A stretch of DNA of 64,000 bases, from contig OX463780.1 of assembly GCA_949825025.1 (NCBI GenBank), positions 43,876,979 through 43,940,978 on the forward strand, written 5' to 3'. Made by a program: the position numbers and the translations under genes. Positions 1-64,000 of the stretch are shown here, piece after piece. The DNA comes from Siphlonurus alternatus. Its lineage: Eukaryota > Arthropoda > Insecta > Ephemeroptera > Siphlonuridae. Each line of letters begins with the position of its first letter. Position 1 is the stretch's first letter. The notes under the pieces are model-generated. The model did not search any database. It worked only from the letters and a program-made list of their open reading frames with translations, and had not been told where the DNA came from.

Positions 1-128
1 TAATATACAGTAAGTTTAAACCCGATGCTTAGAAATGAAGAGTGTAATTCTATAAGATGACCTAAAGTTTTTCTAAAGATAAATATATTTGTACGTTGTA
101 GCCCTCTCTCAACTTCTTGTTACTGCAG

Positions 129-253
129 GTTTGTATACACGCTTGGCTTTGGTCTTCCATATTCCACACCAGAGACTCCCCACTGACTGAGAAAATGGAT
201 TACTTCAGTGCTTTTTCCATGGTTCTATTTTCATTCTATGCCATGGTCATGAG
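129..253 (+). CDS. PGAP3: PGAP3 exon (HTRD motif exon)
   Basis: Acceptor tactgcag at 121-128, donor AG|gtatga after 253. The frame opens with VCIHAWLWSSIFHTRDSPLT and includes the conserved HTRD..LTEKMDYF segment with a catalytic-site His, then a membrane span (MVLFSFYAMVM). It ends in phase 2. Confidence 0.93.
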
Positions 254-643
254 GTATGATAATAATATTATAACATAATGTTTCAGTATAATAATTTTCT
301 TATTACTTTCAGATTAATGCGGTGTCGAATAAACTCGTTTTCTGTAACATTTTCAATTATGTGTGGTGCATTAATGGTATACCATGTCACATATCTGTCT
401 TTGATCAAATTTGACTATGGTTATAATATGAAAGCAAATATTGCAATAGGTAAATATTAATCTGGAAATTTATTTTACCTCATTTTTAAAATTATCATTT
501 TGTATAGTATTTTTGTGCACATATCTTATAGTGCAATATTGTATACTATTTACCTGTAATAGTTTTTACATAGTATTACACAATATATAATATGTATTTG
601 TTTAATTGTGCATAGCTTGAAAAGACATTAATTTGTGTTTCAT

Positions 644-687
<44 letters not shown>

Positions 688-2450
688 TTAACTTAAGGAA
701 CTTTTTAGTTAAAGGACCTAGCCGGAAGTCATTCATACAGTTCTTAATACATGTGCACTATATTTATTCTACCTTATACCTTTGCATTTTTTCAATAACC
801 CATCATGAAAAAATTTAAAAAATATATTTTCACTATCGCAACAATAAGCGCCACACACTATAGCAGGGTGTGACGTCACACTTAACAGGAGTCTCATTGG
901 CTGGAAGGCCCGTGACGTAGCTATTGACAGCGTCTGCTTCACCCACCACTATAGTCTTGAGCGAGCACGAAATGCGCTCTGTTAACTACTACGTACAAGT
1001 TAACAAAATAACTATTTTCTCTCTCGCTGGCGTTAAACTTGCGTGCATGCAAATTTCGCTGTTTTTATTATATATTATGATTAGTTCAGATAGAAAATAA
1101 GTCATTAAACCTCCGGATAGGGCCTTTAAGGGTAAGGTAACGCCACCAATGTTAAAAAAAAATCCCTCACACAAAAATTCTGAAAAAAATTTAAAACGTT
1201 CTCCTCTACACCCCCCTATCAGTAGCTAAAATATCAGGTATACAAATTCGATCTAGTTTTTGAGTTATGAATTTTTACATAAAATTACACTTGACTACTT
1301 TAACATGGAGAAATGGAACTCCCATGTTAAATTAGTCAACTTTAAAAATTCATAACTCAAAAACTAGATCGAATTTGTATACCTGATATTTTAGCTACTG
1401 ATAGGGGGTGTAGAGGAGAACATTTTAAATTTTTTTCAGAATTTTTGTGTGAGGGACTTTTTTTAACATTGGTGGCGTTACCTTACCCTTAATTCATCAA
1501 TTCCTTGTTAAGCAAACTCGTGCCATTACAACAACAGTACTTAAATTTATTTTTTTAAAGTCTGCTAATTTGAATGTTTTCTCTCCTGTATTTAAATTGT
1601 TAATTTATGTTTGTTTCCTGGTTTTCTGCAGGGGTTGTCAATGGAGCAAGCTGGCTGTGGTGGTGTGCTTGGCAGTGGCTTAAACTCAAGCACCACTATG
1701 TGTGGCGCTGTGGCCTGGCCGTGATTCTTGCACTTATGGCAACGTCGCTTGAGGTGCTAGACTTTCCTCCTCTTATGTGGACTCTTGATGCTCATTCACT
1801 GTGGCACCTCAGCACTGCATTCCTGCCATTTCTCTGGTATAGGTAAGTGCAAAATCTCCTCTCCATTCAATAAATACATTAATTAAGTATTCCCATCGAA
1901 CTTGCTAACTTATAAGAATGATGTGTATTTTTCATATAAAGAACGTAGCTTGGTACACAGCTAATTAGACTATTTTGTCCATCCGAAGGCAAACATTACC
2001 AAAATGTTTCAATTGCCCCAAAATACCAACCAATCAATCAACTCTTTCGTCCCTCGTCCGCAATAATGAGCCACGATTTCTTGTGCGATATTGAGCTACA
2101 GTATTTGCTATTTCAGGTAAGCACAACAATGACCTTTATTTTAGACCTATTTACAGCTCTTATTTGCACTCACCTGATATTGTAAATAGCTCATTATTGC
2201 ACAGAAAATCGTGGTAGCACACAGCTTATTATTGCAGACAAGAGATAATTTGCCTTTTCTCTATATATTGAAGTTTTGCTGAAAATAATTTTGTTTTTTG
2301 TTTTTTTCTGCTTCAATAAATTGTATATACAGTACCCATTAAGAATAAAGTTAAAGTTTAATGCTAATTACCTTCTTCTACAGGTTTTTAATTGATGACT
2401 GCCTTTACTTGGAACAAGAAAGTGAGCTTGATCGTAAAAAACTCCTATAA
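129..2450 (+). CDS. PGAP3: PGAP3 (Per1-like GPI-phospholipase A2), 3' part of gene, four exons
   Basis: Partial gene, cut off by the left window edge. Coding exons are 129-253, 313-449, 1632-1842 and 2384-2450, each with AG acceptor and GT donor; phases join cleanly and end at TAA 2448-2450. PGAP3 removes the sn-2 acyl chain from GPI anchors during fatty-acid remodelling in the Golgi/ER and is a multi-pass membrane protein of the CREST hydrolase superfamily. The joined translation matches the family C-terminal half: HTRDSPLTEKMDYF, then HVTYLSLIKFDYGYN, then EVLDFPPLMWTLDAHSLWH, then FLIDDCLYLEQESE. The conserved Asp and two His residues of the CREST site are visible in HTRD, LDAH and LWH. 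Several hydrophobic stretches fit membrane spans. It is convergent with Par-3. The assignment is secure; missing N-terminal exons lie outside the window. Confidence 0.95.
313..449 (+). CDS. PGAP3: PGAP3 exon (YLSLIKFDYGYN)
   Basis: Acceptor ttactttcag before 313, donor G|gtaaat after 449. Includes a hydrophobic span and the family-diagnostic HVTYLSLIKFDYGYN, corresponding to human HVSYLSLIRFDYGYN. It enters in phase 2 and leaves in phase 1. Confidence 0.93.
646..682. repeat. Poly(T) tract
   Basis: About 37 uninterrupted T in a PGAP3 intron. It could be slippage or the tail of a decayed minus-strand retroelement; nothing recognisable adjoins it. Confidence 0.85.
1126..1492. mobile_element. 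Foldback (long inverted-repeat) element, copy 1, in PGAP3 intron
   Basis: Two arms of about 165 bp are near-perfect reverse complements. The left arm starts TTAAGGGTAAGGTAACGCC and the right arm ends GGCGTTACCTTACCCTTAA. The central 30 bp separate them. TTAA at both ends fits a TTAA target duplication such as piggyBac-type elements make, but the class is inferred. There is no transposase, so it is non-autonomous. A second, more decayed copy lies at 3020-3367. Confidence 0.85.
1632..1842 (+). CDS. PGAP3: PGAP3 exon (DFPPL..LDAHSLWH)
   Basis: Acceptor gttttctgcag before 1632, donor AG|gtaagt after 1842. The translation contains WLWWCAWQWLK, a membrane span, then LEVLDFPPLMWTLDAHSLWH with the conserved Asp/His pair of the CREST hydrolases. 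Enters in phase 1, leaves in phase 2. Confidence 0.95.
2035..2255. repeat. Degenerate inverted repeat in last PGAP3 intron
   Basis: GCAATAATGAGCCACGATTT and downstream ATTTCAGGTAAGC on the left recur, inverted, on the right as AAATCGTGG...GCTCATTATTGC and GCACTCACCTGATAT. The arms are clearly related but have many substitutions and small gaps. Probably an old foldback or MITE. Confidence 0.55.
2384..2450 (+). CDS. PGAP3: PGAP3 terminal coding exon
   Basis: Acceptor ccttcttctacag before 2384. It encodes FLIDDCLYLEQESELDRKKL and ends at TAA 2448-2450, matching the cytosolic tail of PGAP3 (human FLEDDSLYLLKESE). A tail of this length is normal for the family. Confidence 0.93.
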
Positions 2451-3495
2451 TTTTCCTGCCCACTCGACTATACATGTCTTCCGACGATGGCATTAACTTG
2501 TATCTTGCCTAACAGTGAACAAACAAGTGCATCAACCTGGGAATTATAATTTATCATGAATTTACCTCCCTCCCTCCATGAAATTTTGTTATGTAAAGAT
2601 TTTTCTGTTTGTAATTTACAATATAGCTACACCTCTAACTTGAACCAGGATAGACTGAAATAGCTTTACAGATAGGTATGTTCATACTACTTATATCACA
2701 TTATTGGAATCGAGATAGAACAGTGAATTTCTGAAGTTAAATATAACTTAATTACTAATTTCTTAAAGTAGACTGTAAGAAGAAAATTGTCCTGCACATT
2801 TTAAATCCAATATTTAAAACTACGTTGTTGAAAATTTTTCAATGTAATAGAATTTAGAATGTTGAGTGCCTCTTTAGGGATGAGTTAATAGTTTATTAAT
2901 ATTAGTGACATCTACTTAGTCAATGACAGCCACAGATATGTTGGTCATAATATAGAAGAGGGTGAGCTTGTGAAGTGAAAGAAATTCTATAGAAAAGCTT
3001 CTAGCTTCTTGTGTTAAGGTTAAGGGTAAGATAATATGTCCAATGTTAAAAATATTTCCACACATGAAAATTAAAATGTTTTCCTCTAAATCCTTTATCA
3101 GTTGCTAAAATATCAGGTGTACAAATTCAATCTAGTTTTTGAGTTATGAATTTTCAAAGTTGACTAGTTTAACGTGGAGAAATGGAACTTCCATGTTAAA
3201 TTTGTCAACTTTAAAAATTAATAACTCAAAAACTAGATTGAATTTGTGCATCTAATATTTTAGCTATTGATAGGGGATGTAGAGGAGAACATTTTAAGAT
3301 ATGTTTCATAATTTTCATGTGTGGGATTTTTTTTTAACAATGAACATTAAATTTATCTTACCCTTAATTATAGCAAAAAATAAATAAATAAACCAGCATT
3401 TCTTATGAACTGTCCTTTGTCAGTTTAAATGTGTTGTGTAGTTTTCATATATTTTGTGATCTTTGTGCAATAAAGGGTATGCTGTTGAGTTATCA
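2451..3495 (+). other. PGAP3 probable 3' UTR
   Basis: AT-rich sequence after the stop with no coding signal. An AATAAA at 3469-3474 preceded by TTTGTGC is a good polyadenylation-signal candidate. A TTAA-flanked foldback repeat (3020-3367) lies inside this presumed UTR, so a mature transcript would carry a long hairpin. The UTR extent is inferred. Confidence 0.5.
3020..3367. mobile_element. Foldback element, copy 2, in PGAP3 3' UTR
   Basis: Same family as 1126-1492: it begins TTAAGGGTAAGATAA, ends TTATCTTACCCTTAA, and shares the core AACTCAAAAACTAGAT with its inverse. More diverged and slightly shorter than copy 1, so an older insertion. TTAA occurs at both ends. Confidence 0.8.
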
Positions 3496-5036
3496 TGTAT
3501 TTTTCTCTTGGATGAGATAATCAAAGTGTATATGGGGTACTATTTGCAGTATACATTTTCTTTCTATGCAAATTAGTGTGCTAGGTTATGCATGTAATTC
3601 TATGTGTTCAACTTTTAATATAAATATACTATTCTACTAATAAAATTAAAGAAATATTGTTGTTACATTTTTTTATATTATATATTCTAAATGGAACTTA
3701 ATCAATGTTTGGTGTGATACAGATTTTTTTTTTTTTTTTTTTTTTTATGCTGTTAAAAATTTTATGCAATCATTCTAATTGGTAATCTGCAAATACATTT
3801 TGGATACTGAGATAATATTTTTTAAATGATATTTCAGACAATTTTAAAATTTAATTTTCTCTTCAGCTTGTAAATTTGACATTTTTCTTGTTGGTGTTTT
3901 TATATATATATAAAAAAACTTGAGCTCTAATTAATGGAGTGAAAGAGCTTAATTTCTTACTGAACCATGCTTGTTTGACTACCAAAATGTTTTCTATGTA
4001 TTGTTCTTGATTAAAATAAGAATGTGTACCTGATATATATAGTGTTGGAATATATTAGAAGCAATGTTACCAATGTTTTCTCTTGTTAAAATAGTTGTTA
4101 ACTATGGTGCCAATACTATGTAATAAATTATGTGATAAAAAAAATAATACAACAGTTTGAAAAATTTATAAAAATTGTATTTTTACAATGGGCGGATACC
4201 TAACATACATTAAATTTTTCTACAGATATAATTAATATATATAGGGGTTTTAAAATATTTACAGTTACAATATTTTTCAACATTAAAGATATTTAATATA
4301 TTGCAGTAAGCCCTCGTAGCTAGAGACCAGTCAGCAATGTATTTTGGCCTTACAATGCAGTCAAGAAGATTAATCATTCGTTCAAATATGTTTGTTTTTA
4401 TTCAATGAATGTAAATCATTTGGAGCGATTTTTTTATTATTATTATTATTTGTGTTAATCAAGTGCTTTGATGCAATTTTTATATTGGCATGCATCATCA
4501 ATTTAAAAATTCTTATATTTTGATAGAATTTTATTCACAATATATGTATTTGGAAACAGTACATATTTATCATGTAAGAAGAGGATAAAATTTCTTTAGT
4601 TATCATAATTATTACACAATAGATTTAAATTTACATAGTTAAGTAGACACATTAATATAGTATAATTTTTTTGATCATCATCTCAAAACTTAAATTAAAA
4701 ATTAGTATTTAAGTCTTTAAAATGGATAATTATTCTTCTATTCATAGTAAATAGTTAAATATCCATAAAATGTTTTCTGGCACTTGGTATTCAATTAAAC
4801 TCACAATGTCAAATATTTATAAAAGATAAATACACAAGGAAGGCACATCAGATAAAAATCACAGTAATTGTGGGGGACTCTATTATTATAATTTACAACT
4901 TCATATTATATATTAGAATTGTTAATGTCCACACATAATCATAGAAATGAAATAGATAGATTAAATAAAAAAGAGAATATTTGGCTTCAAAATTAAGTGA
5001 GTGATGTAAAAAAAAAAAAAAGAGATGGTGGCACAT
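3496..5036. other. Intergenic / 3' UTR space between convergent PGAP3 and Par-3
   Basis: Very AT-rich, with a T-run near 3723-3746, ATT repeats near 4434-4450 and an A-run near 5009-5021. No coding frame. Several minus-strand AATAAA copies (for example 4397-4402) could serve a longer Par-3 3' UTR. Confidence 0.5.
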
Positions 5037-5042
5037 TTTATT
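5037..5042 (-). promoter_or_regulatory. AATAAA two bases after the Par-3 stop codon
   Basis: The minus strand reads TGA CG AATAAA. It is a consensus polyadenylation signal, but using it would give an almost absent 3' UTR. More distal AATAAA copies exist at lower coordinates. Confidence 0.4.
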
Positions 5043-5044
5043 CG

Positions 5045-60229
<55,185 letters not shown>

Positions 60230-60539
60230 TTATTCAACACTGGAGAACTGTTAATTCATGCACACGATATTTATTTCAAACAATTATTATTATAATAAAA
60301 CACATATTTATTAAATGTAATTGGTAGTTCACTAAAAAACACTTATTGGTTTATACAAGGCCGGTCTCAAAGGAAAACAAACGTCACAAATTGATCTAAA
60401 TGACAGAAACCATAATTGGTTTGCCGTTAAAACTTTATATATAACATGGACATTTTTATGTATACGTAATAGTTCAAAAGGGAAAAAAATCGCAAAGTTT
60501 TTCCACATTTTTGTTTCTTCATTTCACAATTTTATTGTT

Positions 60540-60740
60540 GAGAAGTCGGTTAGTCAGTTGTGTGGTCGCGGTTCGCACCTGGATGCCGCGCCACGCCACT
60601 ACTTCGTCGTCGTCTCAGACTGGATTACTCGCGGCCGACCCGCTTTTACCTCGCGGCGCCCTTTACGTCTGCTGTCTACCATCCCCCCACTCTTCAAATT
60701 TTTCGAGCGCTAAACCGCGCTACCTGGCTCACTAGCGACA
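60540..60740 (-). promoter_or_regulatory. Likely main Par-3 promoter / 5' UTR GC-rich island
   Basis: A CpG-rich stretch with many CGCG, GGCCG and GGCGCC motifs stands out in AT-rich surroundings, 350-550 bp upstream of the exon 1 ATG. The minus strand has possible 5' UTR donors (CATCCAG|gtgcga at about 60580). Transcription start inferred, not shown. Confidence 0.5.
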
Positions 60741-60890
60741 TCTATTAGTAATTTATTTTTACTACATTTTGTAGCATAAATTTGAATTGTTACATATTTG
60801 AAGCAGAGGCGATGAGAAGCAATGAGAAGTTCGAAGCAGAGGATATCGGAGGATATTTTAACATCATATTCCCAGTTATGATGACAATAA

Positions 60891-61013
60891 TGGCCGTAAG
60901 TTGCAGCCAACCTATCCTAGAAAAATCGGAGAATTATCCGAGAAATTTAATGTTAATTAGTAAATTATCCACGGATAATTAATCCTCAGATAGGTGGCTG
61001 CAACTTACGACCA
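60891..61013. mobile_element. Small inverted-repeat element (MITE-like), upstream of Par-3
   Basis: Terminal repeats TGGCCGTAAGTTGCAGCC and GGCTGCAACTTACGACCA, extended to CCTAT/ATAGG, one or two mismatches, enclosing about 70 bp with further dyads (GGAGAATTATCCG, GATAATTAATCC). Lies 150-270 bp from the GC-rich promoter island. Confidence 0.75.
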
Positions 61014-61587
61014 AAAGTTTCAAAAGAACTTTAGTAATTGGAAATCTTTTTTTGACAACAGCACTTACAATTTGTTTAGATTACTTAGATGAGAAAAGTA
61101 ATTTGCATCACAAAAGGAACAATGATCATATATACATATAACATGTAGATTCGAGACGGATTCGAGACACACCAAATTGCACAACGGTCTCTTATAAATC
61201 TGAATTTAAGTGTTTTTAAATTTATTTGCAATTTATTAAGGCCTCCTGGAATAGTTTTTTGCATTTTTAAATCGTTTCCTCCGGCTATAAGCTACCATTC
61301 ATGCAGTTTCATCACCTAGCTGCGCCTATATAGCTCTTAATTATCTGACGATGCATCCTTGCAACCGAATAAATATTACGTGTTGCGAGTACTTAAAAAG
61401 GAAAATAAAAATTAATCCCACCAACTGCATCATTATCTTCTATACTAAATCAAATCAATCATGGTCCATGGCAGCTAGTGCAGAGTTTATTGTAAAAATA
61501 TGATACAATAACAACCCATCAAGTTTTGTTCATGCAGGTATATGTAGCAAAAGCTATATATATATATTATGTAGCTAAATATGTATA

Positions 61588-61671
61588 TACTATCGGAACC
61601 AAAAAGGTGTGCCCCTGAACAGCATAAAACTCTCATAAGGAGAGGGGCACACATTTTTGGTTCCGATAGTA
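61588..61671. mobile_element. Mariner-type MITE, about 80 bp
   Basis: TA-flanked CTATCGGAACCAAAAAGGTG...CATTTTTGGTTCCGATAG, with 27-bp inverted repeats (one mismatch) around a 25-bp centre. A TA dinucleotide at both ends fits Tc1/mariner-type target duplication. Confidence 0.8.
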
Positions 61672-62732
61672 GCTATATACCTCACAATGTAACTTCTGAA
61701 ATTAGTTGCTATAATTATGTTAGGTTTTGCATAAGCTTGCATCACTAGCTTGTAGTTAATGACAATATATTTTTATATTAAATAAGAAAAACGTTAATTA
61801 TAATATACTGCACATAAGTTTTACAACATAATATTAATATATTACATTGACGACATTTAATTTCTTATGTTGATTCTCGCGGAGCGATCAAGCGAAGCGG
61901 CACAACTAAATAATAGCTACTATAATATAACTATTATTGTAGTTTCTGAATATATGTATTATATATTGTCGTTTTCTCTCAGCAAATTAATACAATATAA
62001 ATCAATAAAATAATTCTCATTAAAATATTTCCGTGACCTGCAAGACATTCATAATCAATAAGTAAACTTTGAGCATTAATCAAGCTACCCCATTGGTTTT
62101 GTTGATTTAATAACGCAAGATTTTCCCTTTTAGGACAATTATTCAAAACAAAAGAAATTATAATTTTTTTTCCTTTTAAATAATTTTAAATATATAACTA
62201 ATTTCAATTTCTCTTGGTTTAAATTTCATGCAATTAAAATAGACTAAATTAATTATTAAAATTTATTACATTTAATTTAATTTTTATCAAAATATTAATA
62301 AAAATTCAGGCAGAAAAAGAAACATATAAATCAAAAAGCAAATTAAATAAACTCAAAATTACATTTATAGTTAAAAAAACAAACATTTAACTTTTTTCAA
62401 TTATACAAAAGACAACAAAAAATTACAGATATCATTATTGTTATCATTAAATGTTAATACCAGATTAAAATAATAACTTTTTGGTTATAATAACAACATA
62501 AATAAAATCGTGAGATGCTATAATTTTAATTAGTACGACGTGCAATTGCTCGGCAAGCATCACTTGACCATCGCCATCTCTTGCTCACGCCTCCCTGACC
62601 TCGGGAACCAATGGGGTAGCTTCGGGCTGCAAGAGAACCATGCATCAGTAAACACGGGCGTACGGGGAGTTGATTCATCAAAAGGAAAAGAAGCCATCAG
62701 CTCCAGAACCGCAGTTTAATTAAAGAAATAGC

Positions 62733-62924
62733 ATGGTAGTAGGAAACGGACAAAAAATTAATTTCGACAACCAAGTTGGAAAACAAGCAATTAAAGTGTT
62801 TGAATATTTTACTCTTCTTGGATCTCAAGACAAGATGAAGAAATATTCTGCACTGATGGAAAATAAAATTTTGAATTCCATATTGACTGTAAACCAACGC
62901 AATTCCAATTTTTTTAAATCCTGA
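62733..62924 (+). CDS. Unrecognised small ORF, 63 codons
   Basis: ATG-started frame MVVGNGQKINFDNQVGKQAI, KVFEYFTLLGSQDKMKKYSA, ending NSNFFKS and TGA. Composition looks more protein-like than most chance frames here, but I recognise no family and see no flanking splice evidence. It may be chance or a fragment of another gene upstream of Par-3. Confidence 0.2.
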   Translation: MVVGNGQKINFDNQVGKQAIKVFEYFTLLGSQDKMKKYSALMENKILNSILTVNQRNSNFFKS

Positions 62925-64000
62925 AAAATATGTTTTAATTATGCTTGTTTTAATAGTCCGATAGAATAAACTAGAAATATATTGATGGAAAGAGTCATAA
63001 TCACATATTTGCAATCAACACATTTTACAAAAACAAACAGGAAAAGAATATTTGTTTTTATAATACATGCAATTTCATGCACCATGTTTAGCAGCACATA
63101 TCAATCAATATAATTTATAATATAACCTAATTGTTAGTAAAAACATAGAATAATTAATTTAATATTACAAATAATTATCAAATATCCTGTTCATTAAAAA
63201 TTATTTAATAATATTACAATAATTATGCTTACATTATTTATTTACCGTTATAAAATAATGTTTATCCTACTTCATAATATAACACTTTGACTTTACACAA
63301 TGAAAACAAAATAAATATGAAAGGATAGCTAAATGTTGCAGATTTAATTAAGATTTAAGTGCATATGTAATTTATTGAGTTTGAGTTAGAAGAAAATTTG
63401 AGATTTCCATTAATGACAATATTGATTGTTCATTCTTATTCATCTGTATTTTGAGGCAACAGGAGGTATTTCAAACGACAAAAATCTATATAAAGCCGCA
63501 ACATACTATAGGTTTAATTATTAAGTACTTAATTCATAACTCATTGATCAAAACACACGTTTATTTTTTTCTTTCTTTTTCTTAAACTCAGTCACGCAAA
63601 TTACAGATCATGAGCACATTCACTACTTTCAAACACAGCAAGTAAGCAGCCAAGTCTGCTGTCAATCAAAAGTTCCAGTTTCCACAGGAATATCAATATC
63701 AATCCTATTATTTAGAATTGCCATACAGCAGTAAGAGCAGACAGAAAAGAATGACAGAAAATCGCAAGCAAGTGCTACAAAAACAAAATTCAAAGTGTCT
63801 TTGCCTATTACCTATATATACAGCTTTAACGTTGATCAGTTTGACAACAAAAATTCATCACTCTCCGTGAAATACACAGAGAAACATGGTGTTAACGACC
63901 AATATAATAACATCATGAGGAGTTTATGCAAACATTTAAAAATTCATAATAATTGTATAGTAATTATATGTAAATCACAACATCATTTTTTTTCTCCTCC

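Larger units (their letters stand above)
61014..64000. other. Sequence upstream of Par-3 to the window edge
   Basis: AT-rich, without recognisable genes apart from the small ORF at 62733-62924 and the mariner-type MITE. A mildly GC-richer patch lies at 62540-62650. Confidence 0.6.

Noticed and set aside
62697..63014. 105-codon minus-strand ORF
   Set aside because: Low-complexity hydrophobic/Lys composition typical of AT-rich chance frames.

Overview
The window is AT-rich nuclear DNA from an animal, almost certainly an arthropod (insect or crustacean). It has GT-AG introns, long AT and homopolymer microsatellites, foldback-type repeats and a LINE. Its main gene encodes a Par-3 protein whose sequence is clearly closer to Drosophila Bazooka than to vertebrate PARD3, for example [19 protein letters not shown] before PDZ3 and NYFEYESVQ near the C-terminus. 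I cannot name the species.

Layout. (1) Positions 129-2450, plus strand: the last four coding exons of PGAP3 (Per1 family, GPI-anchor lipid remodelling in the ER/Golgi), cut by the left window edge, followed by an AT-rich 3' UTR. (2) Positions 5045-60196, minus strand: the complete coding region of Par-3/Bazooka in 27 joined exons. I checked every junction for GT/AG and phase. The exons sum to 4884 bp, which is 1627 codons plus a stop, with no frame break. Order: N-terminal CR1 oligomerisation domain (exons 1-2), a Par-1/14-3-3 site, PDZ1, PDZ2, PDZ3, the aPKC-binding CR3 motif, a second Par-1/14-3-3 site, a basic membrane-binding segment, coiled-coil and Q/P-rich tail. (3) Exon 1 is separated from exon 2 by a first intron of about 39.6 kb (20441-60076). 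This intron holds a 5'-truncated LINE with an intact 612-codon reverse-transcriptase frame (47462-49300), several inverted-repeat elements, long (TA)n runs and small GC-rich islands. (4) Positions 60540-60740 are a GC-rich island likely to be the main Par-3 promoter. Beyond it lie two small inverted-repeat elements and unannotated AT-rich sequence to the right edge.

Most interesting observation. The giant first intron appears to contain alternative 5' exons of Par-3, at 24.4 kb, 32.4 kb and possibly 46.1+44.7 kb. Each is an open frame ending at a splice donor in phase 0, the same phase as exon 1. All could therefore splice in frame onto exon 2, replacing (or, for the 24.4 kb exon, possibly adding to) the first 40 residues of the oligomerisation domain. 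Three lie beside GC-rich islands that could be promoters. This is inferred from sequence only and needs transcript data.

PGAP3 and Par-3 are convergent (tail to tail) and have no known functional link. I see no prokaryotic features, CRISPR arrays, rRNA or convincing functional tRNA genes.
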